A stretch of 64,000 bases of DNA from CADEFQ01 sp035433705. Lineage in GTDB: Bacteria; Pseudomonadota; Gammaproteobacteria; Steroidobacterales; Steroidobacteraceae. Positions 25,199 to 33,656 of this stretch are shown one piece after another (positions within the stretch are counted from its first letter, which is position 1; each line of letters starts with the position of its first letter). The notes beneath the pieces were generated by a model. The model was given only the letters and a program-made list of their open reading frames with translations, did no database searches and was not told where the DNA came from. The DNA is taken from positions 5,872-69,871 of the forward strand of contig DAORVK010000013.1 in NCBI GenBank assembly GCA_035433705.1, in the 5' to 3' direction. The position numbers and the translations under genes were made by a program.

Positions 25199-27111
25199 CC
25201 GGCGCTCTCCTCTTCGATGGACAGGAGACGCTCGCCCTCGCGCACCCGCTGGCCCGCATGCACGTCGATGCTGCTCACACGACCCGACGTCGGCGCGCGC
25301 AGCGTATGCTCCATCTTCATCGCCTCGAGCACGACGAGCGCTTGACCTCGCGACACCCGCTCGCCCTCCGCCACCCGCATTTCGAGCACCGCACCCGGCA
25401 TCGGCGCGAGTACCTGCCCGCCGCTGCTCACCGCTTCGGCGGGAGCCCCGTGCGCGACACGGGCGAAGCGGAAGAATTCCCCGTCGAGCCATACGCGCAC
25501 TTCGTCGGGGAAGACCGCAACGTGGGTGGAAGAGTTGGTGCCGGGCACCGGGTTTTCGGTTATTCCGGGCGCCGCCGCAATAACCGAAAACCCGGTGCCC
25601 GGCACCACGAATCTCACGTGCGTTTCCCGGATGCCCTGGACACGCCAGCTGTCCTTTGCGGCCCAGGGATCGACACTCTCTGTCCCTGTCGGCGCCAGCA
25701 GCGCCGCCGCAGCGAGCTGTGCCGCGCGCTCGCGCTGCGCGGCAAGATCCGGCAACAGCGCATCGCTCCGCGCATCGATGAGGCCGGTAGTCATGCGACC
25801 GGCCCGGAAATCCGCGTCACGTGCCAGTGCGACGAGCGCGGCGAGGTTGGTAGTCACGCCCTCCACGCGGCACGCGAGCAAAGCTGTCTCGAGGTGCTGC
25901 AACGCCGCTTCGCGTGTTGCGGCGTGGACGATCACTTTTGCGAGCAGCGCATCGTAGTCGGTCACGACCCGGTCGCCCTCCTCGACGGCCGCATCGACGC
26001 GGACATCGCTATCGGGCCAGCGCATGACTTCGACTCGGCCGCCCGCGGGCAGATAGCCGTTGCGCGGATCCTCGGCGTACACGCGCGCTTCGAAGGCGTG
26101 GCCACGCGGCGGCGCGGGCGGCGGCGGCAGCGGCTCGCCGGACGCCACCCGCAGCTGCCACTCCACAAGATCGATACCGAGCACGGCTTCGGTGACCGGA
26201 TGCTCGACCTGCAGGCGCGTATTCATCTCGAGAAACCAGCCATCATCACCCGCCACGATGAATTCGACCGTGCCCGCGTTCTCGTAGCCGGCAGCCTTTG
26301 CGGCGCGCACTGCGGCATCGTGGAGGCGTTCGCGCAGTGCCGGCGACAGCCCGGGGGCCGGACATTCCTCGATCACTTTCTGGTAGCGGCGCTGCAGCGA
26401 GCAATCGCGCTCGTGAAGATGCAGACAGTGGCCGTGCCGATCCGCGATCACCTGGACTTCGACATGCCGCGGCGATTCGATGAGGCGCTCGAGCAGAAGC
26501 CGCCCATCGCCGAAGGCGCGCGCCGCCTCGCCGCGTGCCGCCGAGAGTGCCTCCGGCAGCTCCGCTGCACTGCGCACAGCCCGCATGCCTTTGCCGCCAC
26601 CTCCGGCGATCGCCTTGACGAGGAGCGGAAAGCCGACACGCTCCGCCTCGCGAATCAGGGTCGTATCGCTCTGATCGTCGCCCTGCCAACCCGGCACGAC
26701 GGGGACGCCGGCCGCACTCATGAGCGCCTTCGCTTCGTCCTTGCGGCCCATCGCGCGCATGGCTTTGCCGCTCGGCCCCACGAACACGATGCCCGCCGCT
26801 GTACAGGCGTCTGCAAAGTCGGCGTTCTGGGAAAGAAAGCCGTAACCGGGGTGGATGGCGTCGGCGCCGCTGTCGCGTGCTGCACGCATCACCGCATCGA
26901 TGTCGAGATAACTCGCGCGCGCCGGCGCGGGGCCGACGCGCACGGCCGCATCGGCCACCCGCACATGCAGCGCATCGATGTCGGCATCGGAGTAGATCGC
27001 GATGGTGCGCATCCCGAGGCGGCGTGCAGTGCGCATGACACGGCACGCGATCTCGCCGCGATTTGCGACCAGCAGCGTGCGCAGCTGCCGCCGCACGCCC
27101 GACTTACTCAT
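25195..27111 (-). CDS. mccA: Methylcrotonyl-CoA carboxylase biotin-containing (alpha) subunit
   Basis: About 638 residues. Biotin carboxylase domain: LLVANRGEIACRVMRTARRL, HPGYGFLSQNADFA, the ATP-grasp loop KAIAGGGGKGMRAV and EMNTRLQVEHPVTE. The C-terminal biotin-carrier domain has EAMKMEH with biotin lysine about K599. Its neighbour is isovaleryl-CoA dehydrogenase, so 3-methylcrotonyl-CoA (leucine breakdown) is the likely substrate; propionyl- or geranyl-CoA are alternatives. The ATG at 27111 overlaps the ivd stop by 8 bp. Residues about 502-526 derive from a palindromic DNA insertion (see the repeat at 25536). No carboxyltransferase (beta) gene is in this window. Confidence 0.88.
   Translation of the reverse strand: MSKSGVRRQLRTLLVANRGEIACRVMRTARRLGMRTIAIYSDADIDALHVRVADAAVRVGPAPARASYLDIDAVMRAARDSGADAIHPGYGFLSQNADFADACTAAGIVFVGPSGKAMRAMGRKDEAKALMSAAGVPVVPGWQGDDQSDTTLIREAERVGFPLLVKAIAGGGGKGMRAVRSAAELPEALSAARGEAARAFGDGRLLLERLIESPRHVEVQVIADRHGHCLHLHERDCSLQRRYQKVIEECPAPGLSPALRERLHDAAVRAAKAAGYENAGTVEFIVAGDDGWFLEMNTRLQVEHPVTEAVLGIDLVEWQLRVASGEPLPPPPAPPRGHAFEARVYAEDPRNGYLPAGGRVEVMRWPDSDVRVDAAVEEGDRVVTDYDALLAKVIVHAATREAALQHLETALLACRVEGVTTNLAALVALARDADFRAGRMTTGLIDARSDALLPDLAAQRERAAQLAAAALLAPTGTESVDPWAAKDSWRVQGIRETHVRFVVPGTGFSVIAAAPGITENPVPGTNSSTHVAVFPDEVRVWLDGEFFRFARVAHGAPAEAVSSGGQVLAPMPGAVLEMRVAEGERVSRGQALVVLEAMKMEHTLRAPTSGRVSSIDVHAGQRVREGERLLSIEEESAG
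25536..25607. repeat. 72-bp palindromic element inside mccA
   Basis: Two arms of 29 bp, 25536-25564 and 25579-25607, are perfect reverse complements around a 14-base loop (25565-25578). The length is exactly 24 codons, so the mccA frame stays open and reads through as VPGTGFSVIAAAPGITENPVPGT. It falls between the carboxylase core and the biotin-carrier domain, a linker that tolerates extra residues. A 28-base half copy with four mismatches is at 47319-47346. It looks like a mobile palindromic repeat that entered a gene in frame; no transposase is visible. Confidence 0.85.
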
Positions 27112-28291
27112 CGGCCCCGAACAGTTCACGACCGATCAGCATGCGGCGGATTTCGCTGGTACCCGCGCCGATCTCATAGAGCTTCGCGTCGCGCAGGAGG
27201 CGTCCGGCGGGGTACTCATTGATGTAGCCGTTGCCGCCGAGCGCCTGGATGGTCTCGAGCGCGCATTGGGTCGCTCGCTCGCTCGCGTAGAGGATGCAGC
27301 CCGCGGCGTCATAGCGGGTGGTGCGGCCGCGGTCGCAGGCACGCGCGACGCTGTACACGTACGCGCGGCAGGCGTTCAGCGTGGTGTAGAGGTCGGCCAG
27401 TTTGCCTTGCATCAGCTGGAACTGGCCGATCGGCTGGCCGAACTGCCTGCGCGCGCGCACATACGGCAGAGCCGTGTCGAGGCAGGCCTGCATGATGCCG
27501 AGCGGGCCACCGGCGAGCACCACCCGCTCGTAGTCGAGTCCGCTCATCAGCACTTCGACGCCGCGCCCCGGCTCGTGCATCAGGTTCACGACCGGCACGT
27601 GGCAGCCCTCGAACACGAGTTCGGAAGTATCCGAGCCACGCATGCCCAGCTTGTCGAGCTTCTGCGCGGAGTGAAAACCCGGCGTGCCCCGTTCGACGAT
27701 GAAAGCCGTGATGCCCTGCGGGCCGCGCGTGCCGGGCAGGCGCGCGTAGACGATCACGATATCCGCTTCGGGGCCGTTCGTGATCCACATCTTGCGGCCG
27801 TCGAGCACGTAGTGATCGCCAGCGAGTGTGGCGGTGAGGTGCATTCCAACGACGTCCGATCCCGACTCAGGCTCGCTCATCGCGAGCGCACCGACATGCT
27901 CACCGGAGAGGAGCTGCGGAAGATACTGGCGCTTCTGTGCCGTCGAGCCCCAGCGGCGCAGCTGATTGACGCAGAGATTGGAATGCGCGCCATAGGAGAG
28001 ACCGACCGACGCCGAGGCGCGGCTTACCTCTTCCATCGCAATCACATGCTCGAGGTAGCCAAGACCGCTGCCGCCGTCCTCGATTGCGACGGTGATGCCG
28101 TGCAGCCCGAGCTCACCGAGCTCCGGCCAAAGATCGCGCGGAAACTTGTTGTCGCGATCGATCGAGTGTGCGCGCGGGGCAATGCGCTCCTGCGCGAAAT
28201 CCCTCACTGTCTGGCGCAAGAGTTCGACACTCTCGCCCAGGTCGAAGTCGAATGCTGCCAAGACCCCTCGCTCATCCGCCGGGCGGAACAA
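27104..28291 (-). CDS. ivd: Isovaleryl-CoA dehydrogenase
   Basis: An FAD acyl-CoA dehydrogenase, about 395 aa, that oxidises isovaleryl-CoA to 3-methylcrotonyl-CoA in leucine breakdown. Markers are ALAMSEPESGSDV, KMWITNGPEADI, GMRGSDTSELVF, and ALGGNGYINEYPAGRLLRDAKLYEIGAGTSEI-type end motifs. The catalytic glutamate sits in GLDYERVVLAGG (about E255), the position used by isovaleryl-CoA rather than medium-chain enzymes. The start is uncertain: TTG at 28291 is used here; TTG at 28261 is also possible. No ATG is in frame near the N-terminus. It is followed by mccA with an 8-bp overlap. Confidence 0.9.
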   Translation of the reverse strand: MFRPADERGVLAAFDFDLGESVELLRQTVRDFAQERIAPRAHSIDRDNKFPRDLWPELGELGLHGITVAIEDGGSGLGYLEHVIAMEEVSRASASVGLSYGAHSNLCVNQLRRWGSTAQKRQYLPQLLSGEHVGALAMSEPESGSDVVGMHLTATLAGDHYVLDGRKMWITNGPEADIVIVYARLPGTRGPQGITAFIVERGTPGFHSAQKLDKLGMRGSDTSELVFEGCHVPVVNLMHEPGRGVEVLMSGLDYERVVLAGGPLGIMQACLDTALPYVRARRQFGQPIGQFQLMQGKLADLYTTLNACRAYVYSVARACDRGRTTRYDAAGCILYASERATQCALETIQALGGNGYINEYPAGRLLRDAKLYEIGAGTSEIRRMLIGRELFGADE

Positions 28292-28317
28292 TCGCTGGGC
28301 AGCAGTCTACACCGGCA

Positions 28318-28340
28318 GGTGGTCGCGGACACGCGCCACC
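28318..28340. other. Hairpin in the gap between the pilus operon and ivd
   Basis: GGTGG-T-CGCG and CGCGCCACC can pair as a 9-bp stem with one bulged base around a GACA loop. It sits in the 77-bp gap after the last pilus gene and just before ivd, both leftward. It may end or attenuate the pilus transcript. No uridine tract follows on the minus strand, so the call is weak. Confidence 0.3.
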
Positions 28341-28368
28341 GGGGCGGCGACACAGGGTCGCGGGCAGC

Positions 28369-29052
28369 TCACAGCCGCATGGCCGAGCGGCGCGCAGTGG
28401 ATTGCATATGCACGAGCGCGCGTGCCCGCAGGGGAACGGCGCCTTGCGCATAACAGCCGAGCGCGAATGCGCTGCTGTCACGCAGGCGTACCGCCGCGAT
28501 GATGAGTGGCGCAGTGACGGGGAAGAGCAGCGGCCGGCAGATGCTTACGCGCAGCCCGAGCTGGTTCGCCTCCGCAATCGTCTGGCGCGAGGCGACGCCC
28601 GTGCCGGTGCGGTAACGCGGCCACACGTTGGGAATCTCCACGTTGCCGTTCACCGCGACGCCATGGTCCGCAAAGCTCGCTGGCACAGGGCTCCAGATTT
28701 CGAGTCGGGTGCGGTCAGAGCGAAGCGCGTCGGCATAGCTTACGGCCCAGGCTTCGGTCGCACCGCGCGTGGCATGGAGTGGCACGAGGCCCTGCGCAAG
28801 CGCTCGCCGCATCGCGCCCCGGTCGCCGTGCTCCGTAGCGCCGGTACGCGCGGCCAGGAAGGTGGCGACACCGAGAGTTTGTCGCGCCACGATGAGGAGC
28901 GCCATCTCAAGTGTGCCGAAGATGACCGGCACGAGTACCGCGAAGGCGACGATCAGGAACTCGAGCGTTGCGGCCCCGCACACGCGCCGGGGATTCGACG
29001 GCCCCCGGTGCTCGCCTGCACGGCGGTGTTCAGTCGTCCGGCGGCCGATCAT
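28369..29052 (-). CDS. TadE-like minor pseudopilin (distal gene)
   Basis: About 227 residues from ATG 29052. The prepilin-like site CGAATLEF has a glycine at about 26 and glutamate at +5, followed by a membrane segment (about 32-55) and a periplasmic domain of about 170 residues. That is the TadE architecture: minor pseudopilins processed by the Tad prepilin peptidase. It is the last gene of the pilus operon and overlaps the DUF192 gene by 23 bp. A longer reading from 29205 adds residues unlike a pilin. Little sequence identity to the TadE-like protein at 35321 is apparent outside the processing site. Confidence 0.72.
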   Translation of the reverse strand: MIGRRTTEHRRAGEHRGPSNPRRVCGAATLEFLIVAFAVLVPVIFGTLEMALLIVARQTLGVATFLAARTGATEHGDRGAMRRALAQGLVPLHATRGATEAWAVSYADALRSDRTRLEIWSPVPASFADHGVAVNGNVEIPNVWPRYRTGTGVASRQTIAEANQLGLRVSICRPLLFPVTAPLIIAAVRLRDSSAFALGCYAQGAVPLRARALVHMQSTARRSAMRL

Positions 29053-29383
29053 CGAGGCGGTCTCCGGGTTCGATGGCGAGCTGCCGGCAGAGGCCGGCCG
29101 GCATCTCCCACGCGCAGAGCGCGCGGCCGCATACGGCAACCCGCCAGGGCGGCAGCGCATGCACGCAGCGCAGGACCTCGCCCGTGCAATCCGTGAAGAC
29201 GACATCGATCGGGCCTCGCAAGCCGAAGGTGTGCACGCCGGCGCACGGCGCGATCTTGATCACAGCCGGCGTTCGAAAGCGACGACGCAACACGAGGCCA
29301 CGCGCCCGCTCGAGAAAGGTCTCGCAGGCAAGCACGCGGGGCTCGCGCAACCGGCCGTTGTGCAGCAAAGAACGCTCGCGCAT
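29030..29383 (-). CDS. DUF192 family protein
   Basis: About 117 residues. The DUF192 pattern is clear: ETFLERARGLVLRR near the N-terminus, then VHTFGLRGPIDVVFTDCTGEVL and, near the C-terminus, CAWEMPAGLCRQLAIEPGDRL. The ATG at 29383 follows GAGGAG at a good distance. No signal peptide is seen, although many relatives are exported. DUF192 genes are found beside Tad loci in other proteobacteria, but their role there is not known. It lies 9 bp after tadC and overlaps the following TadE-like gene. Confidence 0.78.
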   Translation of the reverse strand: MRERSLLHNGRLREPRVLACETFLERARGLVLRRRFRTPAVIKIAPCAGVHTFGLRGPIDVVFTDCTGEVLRCVHALPPWRVAVCGRALCAWEMPAGLCRQLAIEPGDRLDDRPPDD

Positions 29384-29392
29384 GGTGGCTCC

Positions 29393-30262
29393 TCAGGTCC
29401 ATTGCAGCAGACGGTGCGCGATCGGGAATCCGATCACGAGAAACGCACATGGAAAAATGCAGAGGATCAGCGGCCCAAGCATCTTCACGGGGCTCTCCAT
29501 GGCCAGTCGCTCGGCGCGCGCGAAGCGCTCCTCGGTACGCTGTACGGTTTGCGCACGCAGCGTGCTCGCGATGCCTGCGCCGCTCATGTCGGCATGCACG
29601 ATGGCGCTCAGCATCGTGTGTAGCCCGGAGTGCCCGAAGCGCCGCATGAGATCGGTGAGTGCCTCGCCGCGCGGTCGCCCCGCGTGAATGGCACGCAGAG
29701 CCTCCGCGAGTCCTCGCTGCAGAACACCGGCGGCCGATGCTTCCACGCCGATGCGCAGCGCCGCACCGAGCGCGCAGCCTGCTTCCACCGCCAGCGTCAG
29801 CAGCTCGAGGAAGCGCGGCAGCTCGCGATCGATCTCGCGTGCGACCTTGCGAGTGCGGTCTCGCAGCCAGAGAACTGGCCAGAGCCCGCCCGCGAGGCCC
29901 GCGAACAAGATCGTGGCCCCTTCCCCGCCGACGGTGAGAGTGATCGCCGCACCCGCGATGCCGGGCAGCAGCGGCAGGGCGAGCCACTCCTGCGGCAGGA
30001 CCGCCTCTTCGAGGTCTGCCCGCCGCAACCGGGTGTGCGCACTCGCCAGCCATTCCTTGCGAAGAAGCGGCATGAGCGCGGTCGATAGCACTGCGGCGAC
30101 CGGCAGGCAGATGCGCAGCCAGCCGGCAAGCCCGGCACGCCCACGCCCGGCATCGCGCCTGGAGTCGATGGCTGCGCGTGTGGCAAACCATCCAGCGCAT
30201 GCGACGGCCGCGCCCATCGTGCTGGCAAGTGCGGCGATCCAGATCTCGGGCAGCACACTCAT
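29393..30262 (-). CDS. tadC: Tad pilus inner-membrane platform protein TadC
   Basis: About 289 residues, with a type II secretion F domain (RFLELLTLAVEAGCALGAALR ... GHSGLHTMLSAIVHADMSGAGIASTLRAQ) and membrane segments at the N-terminus, middle and C-terminus. TadB and TadC together form the inner-membrane platform on which the TadA ATPase drives Flp pilus assembly. The ATG at 30262 overlaps the tadB stop (ATGA). Confidence 0.88.
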   Translation of the reverse strand: MSVLPEIWIAALASTMGAAVACAGWFATRAAIDSRRDAGRGRAGLAGWLRICLPVAAVLSTALMPLLRKEWLASAHTRLRRADLEEAVLPQEWLALPLLPGIAGAAITLTVGGEGATILFAGLAGGLWPVLWLRDRTRKVAREIDRELPRFLELLTLAVEAGCALGAALRIGVEASAAGVLQRGLAEALRAIHAGRPRGEALTDLMRRFGHSGLHTMLSAIVHADMSGAGIASTLRAQTVQRTEERFARAERLAMESPVKMLGPLILCIFPCAFLVIGFPIAHRLLQWT

Positions 30263-31104
30263 ACGTCGATCGCCACGATCCGGCGGATCAGCAGCCAGCC
30301 AGTCGTTTCGAGGATCGCGATGCAGCCGAGCACGGCCCAACCGCCTGCGGTAGTGACGAGTGGTCGCATCGATACCGGGTCGAGCGCGGTGAGCGCGAGC
30401 ATCAGTGCGACTGGCAACGCCGTGACGATGATGGCCTGAAGGCGGCCTTGCGAAGTGAGCGCACGCAGCTTCGCCTCGATGACATGCTTGCGGCGCAAGG
30501 TATCGGCGAGGCGATCGAGAGTACCGCCGAGGCTGCCACCGACCTGAAGCGCGAGCGCCACCGCGGTGACAAGCAGATGCACTTCAGGCAGCGGCACGCG
30601 CCGCCCCATGTCGCGCAGCGCCTCGTCCAGCTGCACGCCGAGGCGATGGCGGCGCATGACGAGCGCGAGTTCGTGACCGAGCGGCGGCGCAACCCTGACT
30701 GCAATCTGATCGAGCCCCTGCGCGAGCCCGGAGCCTGCCCGCACGGCGCCCGCCAGCATCGCCATGGCGTCCGGCAGCTGTGCCCCGATCTGCTGCTGGT
30801 AGCGCTTGCGCCAGGTCGCCTGCAGCAGGCGCGGTGATGCAAAGACGGCGCTCGCCGCACCCAGCGCGGCGAGCGGCAAGCCGGTGAGTGAGAGCACTAT
30901 GGCAAAGGCGACCGCCGCGGCGACACCGCCTGCTCGCAGCAGCCGCTCGGGCTCGACGAAAATGAAGAGATCGGCAAGCTTGCCTGCCGGCGCATCGATT
31001 GCCTCACGGCGGAAAGTCCGGGCCGCGGACTGCGTGAAACCCGTCGCGCCGAACACCGCAGCCATGGTCGCGAGCACGCACATGCCGAGGATGAGCACCG
31101 GCAT
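30259..31104 (-). CDS. tadB: Tad pilus inner-membrane platform protein TadB
   Basis: About 281 residues. Two membrane segments near residues 1-20 and 60-85 precede an F domain (QLPDAMAMLAGAVRAGSGLAQGLDQIA ... VHLLVTAVALALQVGGSLGGTLDRLADTLR), and two more follow at the C-terminus. This matches TadB, partner of TadC. The gene begins 3 bp after tadA and is coupled to tadC. Confidence 0.88.
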   Translation of the reverse strand: MPVLILGMCVLATMAAVFGATGFTQSAARTFRREAIDAPAGKLADLFIFVEPERLLRAGGVAAAVAFAIVLSLTGLPLAALGAASAVFASPRLLQATWRKRYQQQIGAQLPDAMAMLAGAVRAGSGLAQGLDQIAVRVAPPLGHELALVMRRHRLGVQLDEALRDMGRRVPLPEVHLLVTAVALALQVGGSLGGTLDRLADTLRRKHVIEAKLRALTSQGRLQAIIVTALPVALMLALTALDPVSMRPLVTTAGGWAVLGCIAILETTGWLLIRRIVAIDV

Positions 31105-31107
31105 CGC

Positions 31108-32382
31108 CTAGACCCCTGCGCCCACCGGCTCCCGCCGGAAGATCGAGTAGTCGAGCGCGGCGCCGCCGGCACGCAATGCCTCGTAAAAGGCCGGCACCTG
31201 TCCCGCCGCCTCGAAGTGTCCCTGCGCCCGCGCGTGCGTGCGTACGTACCGGAAGATCTCCTGGGTCGAGATCACGCCGGCATCCATGCCTGTAACTTCG
31301 ACAATGTGGGTCACGCGCCGCGCGCCGCAGGAGAAGCGAGCGACATGCACGATCAGATCGACCGCCGCCGCGATCTGCTCGCGCACCGCCTGCAGGGGCA
31401 AATCGACCCCTGACATGAGCACCATCACCTCGAGGCGCGACAGAAGATCGCGTGGACCATTGGCATGTGCTGTCGTGAGGCTGCCGTCGTGTCCGGTGTT
31501 CATTGCCTGCAGCATGTCGAGGGCCTCACCGCCGCGGCATTCCCCTACGACGATGCGGTCGGGCCGCATGCGCAGCGCGTTTCGCACGAGGTCGCGGATC
31601 GTGATCTCGCCACGACCCTCGATGTTCGCAGTACGCGCTTCGAGTGGCACCAGGTTCTCGTGCGCAAGCTGCAGTTCGGCGGCGTCCTCGATCGTGACGA
31701 TGCGCTCCGATTCCGGTATCAGCGACGACAGCACGTTCAGAAGGGTGGTTTTGCCGGAGCCGGTGCCGCCGGACACCACGATGTTGCGCCGGTGGCGCAC
31801 GCACTCGGTGAGAAAGGTCACCATGGGCGGCCCGATGGCGTCGAGTGCGACGAGATCGCCGATGCTCAGCCGCCGCCGCGCGAACTTGCGGATCGTGAGC
31901 GCCGCCCCACAGAGGGACAACGGCGCGAGCACGACGTTGACGCGCGAGCCGTCAGTCAGGCGTGCGTCGACGAGCGGGGAAGCGTCATCGACGCGGCGAC
32001 CGACGCGCGACACGACGCGGTCAATGACCGCGCGCAGCGCGGCCTCGCTCGTGAACCGGGTGGAGGTGAATTCCAGACGCCCGCTGCGTTCGACGAACAC
32101 CCGCCCCGCCCCGTTCACCATGATCTCGGTCACGCTGTCGTCGGCGAGCAGCGCCTCGAGCGGCCCGAGCCCGATTGCCTCGTCCACGACGAACTGCACG
32201 AGCGCGTGCGTGTCGGCTGCCGGCGGCAGATCCATCTGCGCAATGATCGCGGCCAGGCGCTCGCCGGCGAGCGCGCGCAGTTCTGGTTCGGGCATCTGCA
32301 CGATGTCGCGGCGGCGCAGGTCGAGTGACGCCAGGAGTGCCTGGTGCAGGGAGCGCGCAAGTTCCGGGGAGGGTTGCATCAT
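31108..32382 (-). CDS. tadA: Tad pilus assembly ATPase TadA/CpaF
   Basis: A type II/IV secretion ATPase, 424 aa, that powers Flp pilus assembly from the cytoplasmic face. The N-terminal region has VTEIMVNGAGRVFVERSGRL. Walker A is SGGTGSGKTTLLN (about 204-216), followed by the Asp box ERIVTIEDAAELQL, Walker B-like RMRPDRIVVGECRGGEAL and the His box TGHDGSLTTAHANGPRDLLSRLE. Its ATG overlaps the stop of the secretin gene (ATGA). Confidence 0.94.
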   Translation of the reverse strand: MMQPSPELARSLHQALLASLDLRRRDIVQMPEPELRALAGERLAAIIAQMDLPPAADTHALVQFVVDEAIGLGPLEALLADDSVTEIMVNGAGRVFVERSGRLEFTSTRFTSEAALRAVIDRVVSRVGRRVDDASPLVDARLTDGSRVNVVLAPLSLCGAALTIRKFARRRLSIGDLVALDAIGPPMVTFLTECVRHRRNIVVSGGTGSGKTTLLNVLSSLIPESERIVTIEDAAELQLAHENLVPLEARTANIEGRGEITIRDLVRNALRMRPDRIVVGECRGGEALDMLQAMNTGHDGSLTTAHANGPRDLLSRLEVMVLMSGVDLPLQAVREQIAAAVDLIVHVARFSCGARRVTHIVEVTGMDAGVISTQEIFRYVRTHARAQGHFEAAGQVPAFYEALRAGGAALDYSIFRREPVGAGV

Positions 32383-33656
32383 GGCGGCGGCATGCGCGGT
32401 GTGAGCTGGCGCGTCAGCTCGCCCGTTCGCTGCTGCAGGCGATCGGAAGTCTCGCCTGGCGTTTCGGGCGCCGGGCCGCTCACCCGTCCGGCGGTAACGA
32501 TGCGCGGCGTGATGAAGATCGCGAGTTCCGAGTCGAGGCTGCGCCGCGTGCGGCTGCGGAAGGCCGCGCCTACCACTGGCAGGCGCCCGAGCCCCGGCAG
32601 CTGCCGACGCTCCCCCGACCGGTTGCGATTGACGAGCCCCGCGATCACGAGGGTCTCACCTTCGCGAAGGTTTACTTCGGTCGCAGACCGGCGTTTCAGG
32701 AAACCCGGCACACCAAGTACCCGCTGCGCCTCGTCCACCTCGCTCACTTCGGTGTCGATGTGTGCGTAGATGCTGCCGTCGGGCTCGGCGACGGGCTTGA
32801 CGTCGAGGATGACCCCGTACTCCTTGTATTCGATGTCGGCTCCGCCCTGCGGGTCGAACACCGGGATCGGCAGCTCACCGCCCGACACGAAGCGGGCGCT
32901 GCCGCCGCTGCGACAGGCAAGCATCGGCTCGGCGACGATGGCGGCATCGCCGCGCTGCTCGAGAAGCCGGATGCGTGAGTCGAGTGTTGCCGTCCAGCCG
33001 AGGTGGAGCTTGGGAGGCCAGACCTTCTCCCGGTCCGGATCGTTCGCAACCCGATCCGCGACGATGCCGCCTTCGGGGCCGGCGATATCGTCACGCCAGC
33101 GTATGCCCACATCGCGCAGCGCGCTGCTGCGCACTTCGACGATGCGCACGTCGAAGTGGATCATGCTCTCCCAGGCGACCTTGCCGACGAAGTTGAGCAC
33201 CACGCCGGGATAGAGACTCGCGATGGACGCGGCACGATCCTGCGCGCGGGCGCCGGTCGCGAGGCCATCGAGCACGATGCGGTTGCCGATCGGACGCGCG
33301 CCGACACCCTCGACGCCCGCGAGCAGCTCGCGCACCACACGCAAGGTCGCTTCCATGTCGTTGGCGGTGACATCGACCACGACGCGATGCCGGCTGCCGT
33401 CGCGCAGCCAGAGCTGCAGGGTCGTGCGCCCCGCGCTCTCGCCGAGCAGCAACAACTCGCCCGCGGGGAGCGTGGTCACCGAGACCACCGCACCATTGCC
33501 GACGGCGACACGGACCGGATTCACCTGTAGCACACGACTGTCGCCGACGTAGAGATCGAGGCGCACCGGCAACCCCGCGGTCGCGAGAGAGGTGGCCAAG
33601 GGGGCGGCGAGCCACGCCAGCACGAATAGTCGCGAAGTTTTCCTCATGCTCCTCAT
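32379..33656 (-). CDS. rcpA: Tad pilus secretin RcpA/CpaC
   Basis: About 425 residues. A signal peptide (about 1-27, LFVLAWLAAPLATSLATA) is followed by a BON/N-domain region (VGDSRVLQVNPVRVAVGNGAVV) and the secretin barrel domain (VAEPMLACRSGGSARFVSGGELPIP; GVILDVKPVAEPDG; NLREGETLVIAGLVNR). It forms the outer-membrane channel for the Flp pilus. It overlaps cpaB at its start and tadA at its end. Confidence 0.92.
   Translation of the reverse strand: MRSMRKTSRLFVLAWLAAPLATSLATAGLPVRLDLYVGDSRVLQVNPVRVAVGNGAVVSVTTLPAGELLLLGESAGRTTLQLWLRDGSRHRVVVDVTANDMEATLRVVRELLAGVEGVGARPIGNRIVLDGLATGARAQDRAASIASLYPGVVLNFVGKVAWESMIHFDVRIVEVRSSALRDVGIRWRDDIAGPEGGIVADRVANDPDREKVWPPKLHLGWTATLDSRIRLLEQRGDAAIVAEPMLACRSGGSARFVSGGELPIPVFDPQGGADIEYKEYGVILDVKPVAEPDGSIYAHIDTEVSEVDEAQRVLGVPGFLKRRSATEVNLREGETLVIAGLVNRNRSGERRQLPGLGRLPVVGAAFRSRTRRSLDSELAIFITPRIVTAGRVSGPAPETPGETSDRLQQRTGELTRQLTPRMPPP

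Noticed and set aside
25258..27222. A 654-codon open frame antisense to mccA
   Set aside because: Arginine- and histidine-rich translation without domain character; the opposite strand encodes a complete biotin carboxylase.
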